Shown here: piece after piece, positions 1 through 8,276 of the stretch
How the letters are laid out: every line of letters starts with the position of its first letter
How positions within the stretch are numbered: the first letter of the stretch is position 1
Source: Marinibaculum sp040216765
GTDB taxonomy: Bacteria; Pseudomonadota; Alphaproteobacteria; Ferrovibrionales; Ferrovibrionaceae
Length of the DNA: 64,000 nt
Assembly (NCBI GenBank): GCA_040216765.1
Contig: JAVJON010000007.1
Coordinates: 558,001-622,000 of the forward strand
Direction of reading: 5' to 3'
Position numbers and translations under genes: made by a program
Notes under the pieces: generated by a model
Databases searched by the model: none
Told to the model about the DNA's origin: nothing
Seen by the model: only the letters and a program-made list of their open reading frames with translations

Positions 1-49
1 CATCGTCGCCGCGGCTGCCCAGCCGGAACTCGCTGGCCAGGCCGGTCAT
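1..49 (-). CDS. Start of an unidentified gene (5' end only)
   Basis: Only the first 16 codons are inside the window (MTGLASEFRLGSRGDD). The ATG overlaps the TGA of the upstream flavin monooxygenase gene as ATGA, so it is almost certainly the next gene of the homogentisate operon and translationally coupled to it. The visible residues are too few to name a family. Confidence 0.5.
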   Translation of the reverse strand, partial: MTGLASEFRLGSRGDD

Positions 50-1686
50 GCCGCCCGCCCCCCTTCAGCCTGCCGGCCCTGCCCTGGCGCCGCCCCGCCG
101 CGCGCCCTGGCCAGGGCCGACTCGAGGCGCGGCCTTTCCGGCGCCGCGAAACGTGCGGCGACATGCTGGTCCGGACGGATCAGATAGGCGGCGGCCGCGC
201 CATAGCGCTGCGCCACCAGGCCCGCCACGTCGCGCAGCTGTCCCGGGCCGTCGCCGACCACGACCTGCGCGACACCCGCCGGGGCCGCCGCGGGCGCGCC
301 GATGCAGAGCAGATGGAAGCGCCCGCCCAACCGGTCCAGCAGCCATGCCGGACGCCCCTCTTCGTCCAGCACCGGTGCATCGGCGCAGGGCGATCCCGGC
401 ACCATCGGCGCCGCCAGGGCCGGGTCGTCCGCCGATTGCAGTGGAAAGCCCGCCAGCGAACAGGGCATCGACAGCCGGCCGGAATTCACCATGCGCTGCG
501 CAAAGGGATGGGTCGCGGCAAGGCCGAGCATCTCGTCGCGGAACAGCTTCTCGGTCGCGGACTTCGGCGTCATGAAGTTGGTCGCCCGCGCGGAGTTGCG
601 GATGTTCTCGTCCGCGCCGTGCTGGCGTTCCGCATCGTAGCTGTCCAGGAGCCCCGGCCCGGCCTCGCCATGCAGGATCGCCGCCAGCTTCCAGCACAGA
701 TTGTCGACATCCTGGATGCCGCCATTGCCGCCGCGGGCGCCGAACGGCGACACCACATGGGCGCTGTCGCCGGCAAAGATCACCCGGCCATGGACGAACC
801 GCTCCAGCCGGCGGCACTGGAAGGTATAGACCGACACCCAGTCCAGCTCGAACGGCCGGTCCCCGATCATCGCGCGGATCCGCGGGATCACCCGCTCCGG
901 CTGCTTCTCGGCTTCAGGATCGGCATCGGGGCCGAGCTGCAGGTCGATCCGGTAGATATCGTCGGGCTGCTTGTGCAGCAGGGCCGACTGCCCGGGATGG
1001 AACGGCGGCTCGAACCAGAACCAGCGCTCCGAGGGGAAATCCGCCTTCAGCTCCACATCGGCGATCAGGAAGCGTTCCTCGAACACCCGGCCGGCGAAAT
1101 CCAGGCCCAGCGCCGTCCGCACCGCCGAGCGCACGCCATCGCAGGCCAGCAGGTACTCCGCCTCGATCGCATAGCTGCCATCCGGCGTCGCGACCTCGGC
1201 CCGGATGCCGTCGGCGGTCTGCGCCAGGCCGGCGAAGGCATTCTTGAAGCGCAGCTCGATCAGGTCGGGGAAGTCGCGCGCGCGTTCGACCAGGTATTCC
1301 TCGACATAGTACTGCTGCAGGTTGACGAACGCGGGGAAGCGATGCCCCTCCTCCGGCTGCATGTCGAAGGAATAGACCTCGCTGTCGCGGTGAAACAGCC
1401 GGCCCACCTTCCAGGTCACGCCCTTGTCCAGCATCCGCTGGCCGACCCCCAGGCGGGCCATGATCTCCAGGCTGCGCTTCGACCAGCAGATCGCGCGGCT
1501 GCCGATGGACACGACGTCATTGTCGTCCAGCACGACGCTGGGGATGCCGTGCAATGCCAGGTCGATCGCCGCGCTGAGCCCGATCGGCCCGGCGCCGACG
1601 ATCAGCACCGGAACGCGCCGGACCCGGCCATCGGCCAGCTCCGCCGGCGGCACGTAGGGAAAGCGGGTGTATTGGTAGCGCGCCAT
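46..1686 (-). CDS. FAD-dependent aromatic monooxygenase (MhpA-like)
   Basis: A 546-residue class A flavoprotein monooxygenase, close to the usual length of 3-(3-hydroxyphenyl)propionate hydroxylase. The N-terminal Rossmann motif VGAGPIGLSAAID follows a short basic leader, and the second FAD motif GDSAHVVSPFGARGGNGG lies in the C-terminal half. The family uses NAD(P)H and O2 to ortho-hydroxylate a phenolic ring in the cytoplasm. It starts 14 nt after the fumarylacetoacetate-hydrolase-family stop and downstream of hmgA, so a plausible (inferred) role is making homogentisate or a related hydroquinone, as 3-hydroxyphenylacetate 6-hydroxylase does in Pseudomonas putida. The exact substrate is not visible. 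The start is the ATG giving MARYQYTRF; the open frame continues upstream but only through the neighbouring gene. Confidence 0.85.
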   Translation of the reverse strand: MARYQYTRFPYVPPAELADGRVRRVPVLIVGAGPIGLSAAIDLALHGIPSVVLDDNDVVSIGSRAICWSKRSLEIMARLGVGQRMLDKGVTWKVGRLFHRDSEVYSFDMQPEEGHRFPAFVNLQQYYVEEYLVERARDFPDLIELRFKNAFAGLAQTADGIRAEVATPDGSYAIEAEYLLACDGVRSAVRTALGLDFAGRVFEERFLIADVELKADFPSERWFWFEPPFHPGQSALLHKQPDDIYRIDLQLGPDADPEAEKQPERVIPRIRAMIGDRPFELDWVSVYTFQCRRLERFVHGRVIFAGDSAHVVSPFGARGGNGGIQDVDNLCWKLAAILHGEAGPGLLDSYDAERQHGADENIRNSARATNFMTPKSATEKLFRDEMLGLAATHPFAQRMVNSGRLSMPCSLAGFPLQSADDPALAAPMVPGSPCADAPVLDEEGRPAWLLDRLGGRFHLLCIGAPAAAPAGVAQVVVGDGPGQLRDVAGLVAQRYGAAAAYLIRPDQHVAARFAAPERPRLESALARARGGAAPGQGRQAEGGRAA

Positions 1687-1700
1687 GATCCCTCCCCCGG

Positions 1701-2717
1701 TCAGGGCCCCTCGTACTTCCGCACCACCTGGTCGATGGCGCCGAACACCGATCCCTGCCCGTCCCGCATCTCGATGCGGATCCGGTCGCCGAAGCGCATG
1801 AACGGCGTCTGCGGCCTGCCGTCCTCGATGGTCTCGACCATGCGGACCTCGGCGATGCAGGAATAGCCGGCACCGCCGGCGGCCACCGCCCGGCCCGGCC
1901 CGCCATCCCCGCCGCGATTGGACACCGTGCCGGAGCCGACGATGCTGCCGGCCACCAGCGGCCGGGTCTTCGCCGCATGGGCGATCAGGGTGGGGAAGTC
2001 GAAGGTCATGTCGACGCCGGCAAGGGCGCGCCCGAACGGCGCGCCGTTCAGGTCGCAGCGCAGCGGCAGGCTCAGCTTCGCGCCGTCCCAGGCCGCGCCC
2101 AGCGCATCGGGCGTCACCGCGACCGGCGCGAAGGCGCTGGACGGCTTGGCGTGGAAGAAGCCGAACCCCTTGCCCAGTTCCGCCGGAATCAGGCCCCGCA
2201 GCGAGACGTCGTTGACCAGCAGGACGAGGCGGATCCGTTTCGCCGCCTCCGCCGGGCTGGCGCCCATCGGGACATCGTCCACGACCACCGCGACCTCGCC
2301 CTCGAAATCGATGCCCCAGGCCTCGTCGGCCATCAGGATGTCGTCGCGGGGGCCGAGGAAGGAATCGGAGCCGCCCTGGTACATCAGCGGGTCGGTCCAG
2401 AAGCTCTCCGGCATCTCCGCGTTGCGGGCCCTGCGCACCAGTTCGACATGATTCACATAGGCCGACCCGTCGGCCCATTGAAAGGCCCGCGGCAGCGGCG
2501 AGGCACAGGCGGCCTCGTCGAAGGCGAAGGCGCCCTCGGCCGTGCCCGCCTCCAGCGCGGCGGCCTCGGCTTCCAGCTTCGGCGCCATGGCGGCCCAGTC
2601 GTCCAGGGCCGCCTGCAATGTCCCCGCCGCCCGGGCCGTCACGGCCCGGGCCAGATCGCGGGACACCAGCACCAGGGTGCCGTCGCGCCCGCCGCTCTTC
2701 AACGTTGCCAGCTTCAT
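1701..2717 (-). CDS. Fumarylacetoacetate hydrolase family protein
   Basis: A 338-residue FAH-superfamily enzyme, the length of the shorter bacterial hydrolases found in homogentisate operons rather than the ~420-residue animal-type FAH. The acidic metal-binding stretch WGIDFEGEVAVVVDD and the downstream GFGFFHAKPSSAFAPV segment are typical. Expected reaction: hydrolysis of fumarylacetoacetate or maleylacetoacetate to acetoacetate plus a C4 diacid, the last step of tyrosine/phenylacetate-type degradation. It begins 7 nt after the hmgA stop, so the two are co-transcribed. No maleylacetoacetate isomerase gene follows within the visible operon, so this hydrolase may act on the maleyl isomer directly or the isomerase lies elsewhere. 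Confidence 0.85.
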   Translation of the reverse strand: MKLATLKSGGRDGTLVLVSRDLARAVTARAAGTLQAALDDWAAMAPKLEAEAAALEAGTAEGAFAFDEAACASPLPRAFQWADGSAYVNHVELVRRARNAEMPESFWTDPLMYQGGSDSFLGPRDDILMADEAWGIDFEGEVAVVVDDVPMGASPAEAAKRIRLVLLVNDVSLRGLIPAELGKGFGFFHAKPSSAFAPVAVTPDALGAAWDGAKLSLPLRCDLNGAPFGRALAGVDMTFDFPTLIAHAAKTRPLVAGSIVGSGTVSNRGGDGGPGRAVAAGGAGYSCIAEVRMVETIEDGRPQTPFMRFGDRIRIEMRDGQGSVFGAIDQVVRKYEGP

Positions 2718-2724
2718 GAAGCCG

Positions 2725-4056
2725 CTACTCCCCTTTCCAGTCCCTGCGTGCCGGATCGAAATACTTTTGCAGGCCCGACCAGCAATCGGCATAGCCTGCC
2801 TGCAGGGTCGGCAGTTCGCCGGCATGGCGGGTCAGATGCTGCGGGTACCTGGTCTCGAACATGAAGGCCAGGGTGCCCGACAGCTTCACCGGCTCCAACT
2901 GCCGGTGGCTGGCCGCCGTGAAGGCGTCGTTGTCGGGGCCGTGCGGCAGCATGCAGTTGTGCAGGCTCATGCCCCCGGGCACGAAGCCCTCCGGCTTGGC
3001 ATCGTAGACGCCGTAGATCAGGCCCATGAACTCCGACATCACGTTCATATGGTACCAGGGCGGGCGGAAGGTGTTCTCCGCGACCAGCCAGCGCTCCGGG
3101 AAGATGGCGAAATCGACATTGGCCATGCCGGGCGTGTCCGACGGTGCCGTCAGCACCGTGAAGATCGACGGGTCGGGATGGTCGTTCAGGATCGCGCCAA
3201 CCGGCGAATAGCGGCGCAGATCGTACTTGTAGGGCACATGGGCGCCGTGCCAGGCGACCACATCCAGCGGGGAATGGCCGATCTCCGCCATGTGGAAGCC
3301 GCCGCACCATTTCACGGTCAGGGTGCAGGGCGCCTCCAGATCCTCGTAGGCCGCGACCGGCGTCAGGAAGTCGCGCGGATTGGCCAGGCCATTGGCGCCG
3401 ATCGGGCCGCGCTCCGGCAGGGTGAACATCGCCCCGTAATTCTCGCAGACATAGCCCCGTGCCGGCCCCTGGAGCAGTTCGACCCGGAACTTCACGCCGC
3501 GCGGGATCACCACGATCTCGCCCGGCGCCACGTCGAGCCGCCCCAGCTCGGTATGGAACGCCAGGGCGCCGCTGTCGGGCACCACCAGAAGCTCGCCATC
3601 GGCATTGTAGAAATAGGCGCGCTCCATCGACCGGGTGACATGGAAGACATGCGCCGCCATGCCGGCCTGCACGTTCACGTCGCCGGCCGTGGTCATGGTG
3701 CGGATGCCCTCGACGAAGGTCACCTCGCCTTCTGGCGGGGGCGAGGGATCCCAGCGCAGCGGGCCGAGGTCCGGCCCGCCATCGGGATGGTGCGGCGCCG
3801 TCTGCCACAGCGGATGGGCGGCTCGGCGGAACCTCACCGCATGCAGGACCGACGGCCGGATCCGATAGAGCCAGGTCCGCCGGTTTGCCGCGCGCGGCGC
3901 GGTGAACGGCGAGCCGGAGAGCTGTTCCGCATAAAGGCCATAGGGGCAGCGCTGCGGCGAATTCTGGCCAACCGGAAGCGCGCCTGGCAGCGCCTCGGTC
4001 GCGAACTCGTTGCCGAACCCCGTCATGTAGCCGCTGTCATCGGTGCCGGGCGACAT
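2725..4056 (-). CDS. hmgA: Homogentisate 1,2-dioxygenase
   Basis: A 443-residue non-haem iron dioxygenase that opens the ring of homogentisate to maleylacetoacetate. The start MSPGTDDSGYMTGFGNEFATEALPG is characteristic of the family. The iron ligands are readable as His336 and Glu342 in YHMNVMSEFMG and His372 in LPHGPDNDAF, one residue offset from human HGD (335/341/371). The ATG is preceded by a GGAGGG ribosome binding site. It is the first gene of a minus-strand operon and faces a MarR regulator across a 118 bp gap holding a palindromic operator, so induction by homogentisate through that regulator is likely. Confidence 0.97.
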   Translation of the reverse strand: MSPGTDDSGYMTGFGNEFATEALPGALPVGQNSPQRCPYGLYAEQLSGSPFTAPRAANRRTWLYRIRPSVLHAVRFRRAAHPLWQTAPHHPDGGPDLGPLRWDPSPPPEGEVTFVEGIRTMTTAGDVNVQAGMAAHVFHVTRSMERAYFYNADGELLVVPDSGALAFHTELGRLDVAPGEIVVIPRGVKFRVELLQGPARGYVCENYGAMFTLPERGPIGANGLANPRDFLTPVAAYEDLEAPCTLTVKWCGGFHMAEIGHSPLDVVAWHGAHVPYKYDLRRYSPVGAILNDHPDPSIFTVLTAPSDTPGMANVDFAIFPERWLVAENTFRPPWYHMNVMSEFMGLIYGVYDAKPEGFVPGGMSLHNCMLPHGPDNDAFTAASHRQLEPVKLSGTLAFMFETRYPQHLTRHAGELPTLQAGYADCWSGLQKYFDPARRDWKGE

Positions 4057-4104
4057 CAGACCCTCCCCGTTGTGCTTCCGGTCATGCCCAATTGCGGTCC
4101 GTTG

Positions 4105-4128
4105 TGATAGTTGTATTTGTAACTATCA
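4105..4128. promoter_or_regulatory. Palindromic operator between hmgA and the MarR gene
   Basis: Perfect inverted repeat: TGATAGTT (4105-4112) and AACTATCA (4121-4128), separated by the AT-rich octamer GTATTTGT. It is the only AT-rich stretch in this divergent intergenic region and lies 49 nt from the hmgA start and 46 nt from the regulator start. Size and symmetry fit a MarR dimer site that would repress both genes. Binding by the adjacent regulator is inferred. Confidence 0.7.
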
Positions 4129-4130
4129 AG

Positions 4131-4168
4131 CCATCGCCGCCAACCCATCGCCGCCAACCCATCGCCGG
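4131..4168 (+). repeat. 14-bp tandem repeat in the MarR leader
   Basis: Two complete copies of CCATCGCCGCCAAC (4131-4144 and 4145-4158) and a partial third (CCATCGCCG) lie directly between the operator and the MarR start codon. They are in the 5' leader, outside any convincing coding sequence, and may vary in copy number between strains. Confidence 0.75.
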
Positions 4169-4174
4169 GGGGCC

Positions 4175-4663
4175 ATGCCGGACCATACGCCCAACAGCAC
4201 AGGCCGGGCCATGCGCGAACAGCCGCCACTGCGCCTCGAGGCCTTCCTTCCCTATCGCCTCAACCGCGCCGCGGCCCTGTCGAGCGCGCAGCTGTCGCGG
4301 ATCTACCGCGGTGCCTTCGGGCTCACCATCCCGGAATGGCGCGTCCTGGCCACCCTGGGCCAGCTGGGGGAGGCCACCGCGACGGCGATCGGCCGCCATT
4401 CCAGCATGCACAAGACCAAGGTCAGCCGCGCCGTGGCATCCCTGCAGGAGCGGCGCTGGCTGGACCGCCGGCGCGACCCGGACGACCGCCGGATGGAGCA
4501 TCTGCGCCTGACGACGGCCGGGCGGAGCGCCTATCGCAGGCTGGTGCCACGGATGCTCGCCTACCAGGAGCAGGTGCTGGCGCACATGGCGGCGGCGGAC
4601 CGCGAAGCCCTGTTGCGGGGGTTCGCCGCCCTGGAGCGGATCCTGGAATCGCCGGAGCGGTAA
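4175..4663 (+). CDS. MarR family transcriptional regulator, probable hmg repressor
   Basis: A 162-residue MarR protein. The winged-helix region runs through IPEWRVLATLGQLGEATATAIGRHSSMHKTKVSRAVASLQERRW and the wing carries the family signature DPDDRRMEHLRLTTAGR. It is divergent from hmgA with a shared palindromic operator, so it most likely controls homogentisate catabolism and itself. The ATG at 4175 is chosen; an in-frame ATG at 4211 (MREQPPLRLE) is also possible and would remove a poorly structured leader. The longer frame beginning at 4043 runs through the operator and is unlikely to be translated. Confidence 0.88.
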   Translation: MPDHTPNSTGRAMREQPPLRLEAFLPYRLNRAAALSSAQLSRIYRGAFGLTIPEWRVLATLGQLGEATATAIGRHSSMHKTKVSRAVASLQERRWLDRRRDPDDRRMEHLRLTTAGRSAYRRLVPRMLAYQEQVLAHMAAADREALLRGFAALERILESPER

Positions 4664-4739
4664 TGAGGTCCGGCCCGGCCGCCATGGCAGGATCGGCAAA
4701 CTGCCCTATTCTCACCATCGGCCTGTCGCGCGGACAGGC

Positions 4740-5267
4740 ATGAGAGGGAGCATGGTATTGGCAGTCCGGCCGGACAATACCGCGAACGACAAACCGGCAA
4801 CGCGTGCGCCGTCGCCCCCGCAGGCGGACCACAGCCTCGACGTTCGGCACTGGGCCCTGAAATCGCTGCTGCAGATCTGGCGCGAAGCCCATCGCGGCGA
4901 TGACCTGCCGCGCCGCGCGGACCTGTCGCCGGCGCGCTTCGGCCGGGCGATGCCGCATGTCGCCCTGATCGATGTGGAGGGCGACCCGCCGCGCTACCGC
5001 TGGCGGCTGATCGGGACCCATGTCACCAAGCGGCTCGGCCGGGACAAGACCGGGCGCTGGTTCGACGAGATCTATGACGCCCCCACCCTTGCGCGGCTGT
5101 GCGAGGTCTATGGAGAGAGCGTGACGCAGCGCGTGGCGATCCGCTACACCGGCTCGTTCGCTTTTGCAGGAAAGGAGCACCTGCCCTACGAGGCACTGCA
5201 TCTGCCGCTGGTCGACGATGGCGGACGGGTCAGCATGCTGCTGATCGCTGTCGCCGTAGGCCGGTAG
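4740..5267 (+). CDS. PAS domain-containing protein (PAS_5 type)
   Basis: A 175-residue single-domain protein with no attached kinase, cyclase or DNA-binding module. After a disordered Pro/Ala-rich leader, residues from about 40 onward (HWALKSLLQIWREAHRGDDLPRRADLSPARF) match the PAS_5 family common in Rhodospirillales-type genomes, ending in VSMLLIAVAVGR. Its ligand and output are unknown. An alternative ATG lies four codons downstream. It stands alone between the MarR and thiolase genes. Confidence 0.7.
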   Translation: MRGSMVLAVRPDNTANDKPATRAPSPPQADHSLDVRHWALKSLLQIWREAHRGDDLPRRADLSPARFGRAMPHVALIDVEGDPPRYRWRLIGTHVTKRLGRDKTGRWFDEIYDAPTLARLCEVYGESVTQRVAIRYTGSFAFAGKEHLPYEALHLPLVDDGGRVSMLLIAVAVGR

Positions 5268-5359
5268 GAGCGCCGCGGCCGCCAGGCGCAACCCGATTGA
5301 CCGCGGCGCCGCCACACCGGATCTTGCCGGGCAACGAGGATCCGGCACCGGAGGCAGCG

Positions 5360-6568
5360 ATGACGTTCGACAAGGTTGAAATTCCCTACGGCACGTACTG
5401 GTCGACCCCTTTCGCCAAGTGGCAGGGCGCCCTGCAGCACCTGCATGCCATGAAGTTCGCCGCGCATGTCGCCAAGGATGAGCTGGCGAAACGCAGCATC
5501 GACCCGAAAGGGTTCGATTCCGGCGTCTATGGCATGACCAACAACCAGTACCAGTCGTTCTACGGCGCCCCCTGGCCGCTGCATGAGCTGGGCGCCACCC
5601 ACACGCCGGGGCACATGCTGACCCAGGTCTGCGCCACCGGCGCCCGCGTGCTGTTCGCCGGTGCGGCGGAAATCCAGATGGGCCTGGCGCAGACCGCGCT
5701 GGTCCTGACCGGCGACCGCTGCTCCAACGGGCCGCATATCTATTATCCGGCGCCCGGCGGCCCGGGCGGCACCGGCAAGTCGGAAGACCAGGTGATCTAC
5801 AATTTCTCGAGCGACGCGATCGGCGGCCATTCCATGCTGCAGACCGCCGAGAATGTCGCCCGCAAGTACCAGATCTCGACCGAGGAGCAGCATGACGTGG
5901 TGCTGCGCCGCTTCGAGCAGTACGGCGATGCGCTGAAGGACGACCGCGCCTTCCAGAAGCGCTACATGACCCTGCCCTTCCCCGTGCCCAAGCATAACTT
6001 CAAGGGCGAGGCCGGCGTGATGGAGGGCGACGAGGGTGTCTTCGTCACCTCGCGCGAGGGGTTGGCCAGGCTGAAGCCGGTGCAGGACGGCGGCACCGTC
6101 ACGTTCGGCGGCCAGACCCATCCCGCCGATGGCAGCGTCGGGCTCGTCATGACCAGCGCCGGGCGCGCGCAGGAGGTCAGCCGCGACCCCGGGATCCGCA
6201 TCCGCCTGCGGGGCTTCGGCCAGGGCCGCGCCGACATGGCCTATATGCCCGAGGCCCCGGTCCAGGCCGCACGCAATGCCCTGCGGCAGGCCGATGTGGG
6301 GATCGACCAGATCAAGGCGATCAAGTCGCACAACCCGTTCGCCATCAACGATATCGTCTTCGCCCGCGAGACCGGTGCCGATATCGACGACATGAACAAT
6401 TACGGCTGTTCCCTGATCTGGGGCCACCCGCAGGGCCCCACCGGCCTGCGGGCGGTGCTGGAGATGATCGAGGAACTGGTGATCGAGGGCGGCGGGCTGG
6501 GCCTCTTCCAGGGCTGTGCGGCCGGCGATTCCTCCATGGCCGTCGTGCTGGAGGTCGGCGACCGCTGA
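5360..6568 (+). CDS. Thiolase family protein
   Basis: A 402-residue thiolase-fold protein with a GGAG ribosome binding site before the ATG. The nucleophilic cysteine is Cys91 in TQVCATGARVL. The other two catalytic blocks are present in altered form: KSHNPFAIND in place of the usual NEAFA block, and CSLIWGHPQGPTG containing the GHP motif. The final CxG block reads FQGCAAGDSS. The family condenses or cleaves acyl-CoAs. The divergent motifs suggest a specialised subfamily, not a standard acetoacetyl-CoA thiolase. No beta-oxidation partner is adjacent, so the substrate is open. Confidence 0.85.
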   Translation: MTFDKVEIPYGTYWSTPFAKWQGALQHLHAMKFAAHVAKDELAKRSIDPKGFDSGVYGMTNNQYQSFYGAPWPLHELGATHTPGHMLTQVCATGARVLFAGAAEIQMGLAQTALVLTGDRCSNGPHIYYPAPGGPGGTGKSEDQVIYNFSSDAIGGHSMLQTAENVARKYQISTEEQHDVVLRRFEQYGDALKDDRAFQKRYMTLPFPVPKHNFKGEAGVMEGDEGVFVTSREGLARLKPVQDGGTVTFGGQTHPADGSVGLVMTSAGRAQEVSRDPGIRIRLRGFGQGRADMAYMPEAPVQAARNALRQADVGIDQIKAIKSHNPFAINDIVFARETGADIDDMNNYGCSLIWGHPQGPTGLRAVLEMIEELVIEGGGLGLFQGCAAGDSSMAVVLEVGDR

Positions 6569-6613
6569 CCGCGGACGCCGGATAACGCGCGGCGGGGGGC
6601 AGCTCCGCCGGCC

Positions 6614-7066
6614 CTAGTGGCCGGTGGTCAGGCGTTTCTCGATCTCATAGGGCGGCTGGTTGGTCAGGTCCTTGTCGATCTCGCCGATCACCCGGCCGCT
6701 GACTTCCTTGTGCAGCGCCTTGCGCAGGTCGCCGAGCGTCTTCGGCGGAGCCACGATGATCAGCTTGTCGTAGCGCCCGGCATGGGCCGCCTTGTAGAGC
6801 GCCTCGGCGATCTCGGCGGCGAAGCGCGTCTTTTCCAGGGCATGCCAGTCCGCGTTGTCGACAGCGCTGCGCGACACGGTCGGGCCGTCGTTGAACCGCC
6901 CGGGGCGGTCCGTCCCCTGCGCATGCGTGGGCGGATTTTCATGCTCGAGGACGCGCTCGACCTGGAGGTTCGCCTGTGCCTCGTCGCCCCTGTTGCGCAG
7001 GAACAGCGCCTTTTCGCCATCGCCGACGAGGATCAGCGCGTTCGCCGGTATCTGCATGCCGGTCAT
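6614..7066 (-). CDS. Host attachment family protein
   Basis: A 150-residue cytoplasmic protein of the 'host attachment' family named after an Agrobacterium plant-attachment locus. The ALILVGDGEKALFLRN start, HAQGTDRPGRFNDGP centre and DKLIIVAPPKTLGDLRKALH segment are typical; the last resembles the eRF1/pelota-like fold of this family. A strong AGGAGGA site lies 4 nt before the ATG. A role in plant attachment cannot be inferred from the family name alone, since members occur in many non-plant bacteria. Confidence 0.85.
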   Translation of the reverse strand: MTGMQIPANALILVGDGEKALFLRNRGDEAQANLQVERVLEHENPPTHAQGTDRPGRFNDGPTVSRSAVDNADWHALEKTRFAAEIAEALYKAAHAGRYDKLIIVAPPKTLGDLRKALHKEVSGRVIGEIDKDLTNQPPYEIEKRLTTGH

Positions 7067-7438
7067 GTCTTCCTCCTTTTTCCTGGCCCTTCCCTGGCCG
7101 GTCCTGCACCTGGGCGCATGATGGCCGGAGGACGGAGCACAGGAAGGTTTGGCGCCCCTTTCTGGTTCCAAAGCCCGGTGGCCGGACAGCCATTGTCGAA
7201 ACGTCTAGACGTCCGGATGAATTCCGCACCGGAGCGCCGGGGCCGGCGGGACGCCCTGGCTCTGTGCCGGATGCTGGAATCCCTCACGGCACGACCCGGA
7301 ACCTGGGTCAGCCCGGTCCCGTTCCGCGCCGCCTCACCGGAAAATTGATCTAGATGTCATCAAATTGACGCCCGCCGCCGCTAACCTCGGCTGCCTGAGC
7401 GGCGATCTGCCGGGACGGCCCATGCAGGACTGCGAAAG
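7067..7438. other. Gene-free divergent region with two palindromes
   Basis: No credible gene in these 372 bp between the host-attachment gene (leftward) and the phosphodiesterase gene (rightward). It holds a perfect 12-bp palindrome ACGTCTAGACGT (7200-7211) and an inverted repeat TTGAT-N9-ATCAA (7345-7349 and 7359-7363) in a small AT-rich patch about 75 nt before the phosphodiesterase start. Both could be operators; no cognate regulator is adjacent. Confidence 0.5.
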
Positions 7439-8272
7439 ATGAAACTGATCCACCTGACCGACACGCACCTGGTGATGCCGGGGGAGACCCTCCACGGCCT
7501 GGACCCGAAACGGCGACTGGACGCCTGCATCGCGGATATCAGGCGGCACCATGGCGATGCCGATCACTGCATCATCACCGGGGACCTGGCCCATTGGGGC
7601 GAGGCCGGCGCCTATGCGGCACTGCGCGAAAGCCTGGATGCGCTGGACCTGCCGATCACTTTGGCGATCGGCAATCACGATGACCGCCCCACCCTGCTGC
7701 GGCATTTCCCGGCGGTGCCGGTGGACCGCCACGGCTTCATGCAGCAGGCCTTCGACACGCCTGCCGGGCGCTTCATGGTCCTGGACACCAACGAACCGGG
7801 AACCCATGCGGGCTGGTACTGCGAGCGCCGCCAGGACTGGCTGGCCGGCGAACTGGCACGCACCGACGGCGCGGTCTTCCTGTTCATGCACCATCCGCCC
7901 TTCGACATCGGGCTGGCGCCGCTGGACCGGATCGGGCTGCGCCAGGCAGAGGCGGTCAGGGACATTGTCGAACCCTATGCCCACCGTGTCCGGCACCTGT
8001 TCTTCGGCCATGTGCACCGCCCGGTCGCGGGCAGCTGGCTGGGCATCCCGGTGTCGACCGTGCGCGCCACGAACCATCAATGCTGGCTGGATTTCGCGGC
8101 CGGCGCGGACGGACTTGCCGGCACCCATGAGCCGCCGGCCTATGCCGTGGTGCTGATCGACGAGGATCGCGTCATCGTCCACCTGCACGATTTCCTGTAT
8201 GCCGGGCCGCGCTTCTCGCTGGCGGAGCGGCAGCCAGCGGCGCAGGTCCTGGCCTGCGCGCCGGCCGAATAG
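7439..8272 (+). CDS. Metallophosphoesterase (CpdA/GpdQ-like phosphodiesterase)
   Basis: A 277-residue calcineurin-like phosphoesterase of the class III cyclic-nucleotide/glycerophosphodiester type. The dinuclear metal motifs appear in order: LTDTHL at residues 6-11, GDLAHW, GNHDD, MHHPPF and FGHVHRP. It could hydrolyse cAMP (like CpdA) or glycerophosphodiesters (like GpdQ), and sequence alone does not decide. It carries no signal peptide and is expected in the cytoplasm. The start MKLIHLTDTH is fixed by the first metal motif. The stop is 4 nt from the end of the convergent aminotransferase gene. Confidence 0.88.
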   Translation: MKLIHLTDTHLVMPGETLHGLDPKRRLDACIADIRRHHGDADHCIITGDLAHWGEAGAYAALRESLDALDLPITLAIGNHDDRPTLLRHFPAVPVDRHGFMQQAFDTPAGRFMVLDTNEPGTHAGWYCERRQDWLAGELARTDGAVFLFMHHPPFDIGLAPLDRIGLRQAEAVRDIVEPYAHRVRHLFFGHVHRPVAGSWLGIPVSTVRATNHQCWLDFAAGADGLAGTHEPPAYAVVLIDEDRVIVHLHDFLYAGPRFSLAERQPAAQVLACAPAE

Positions 8273-8276
8273 CGCG

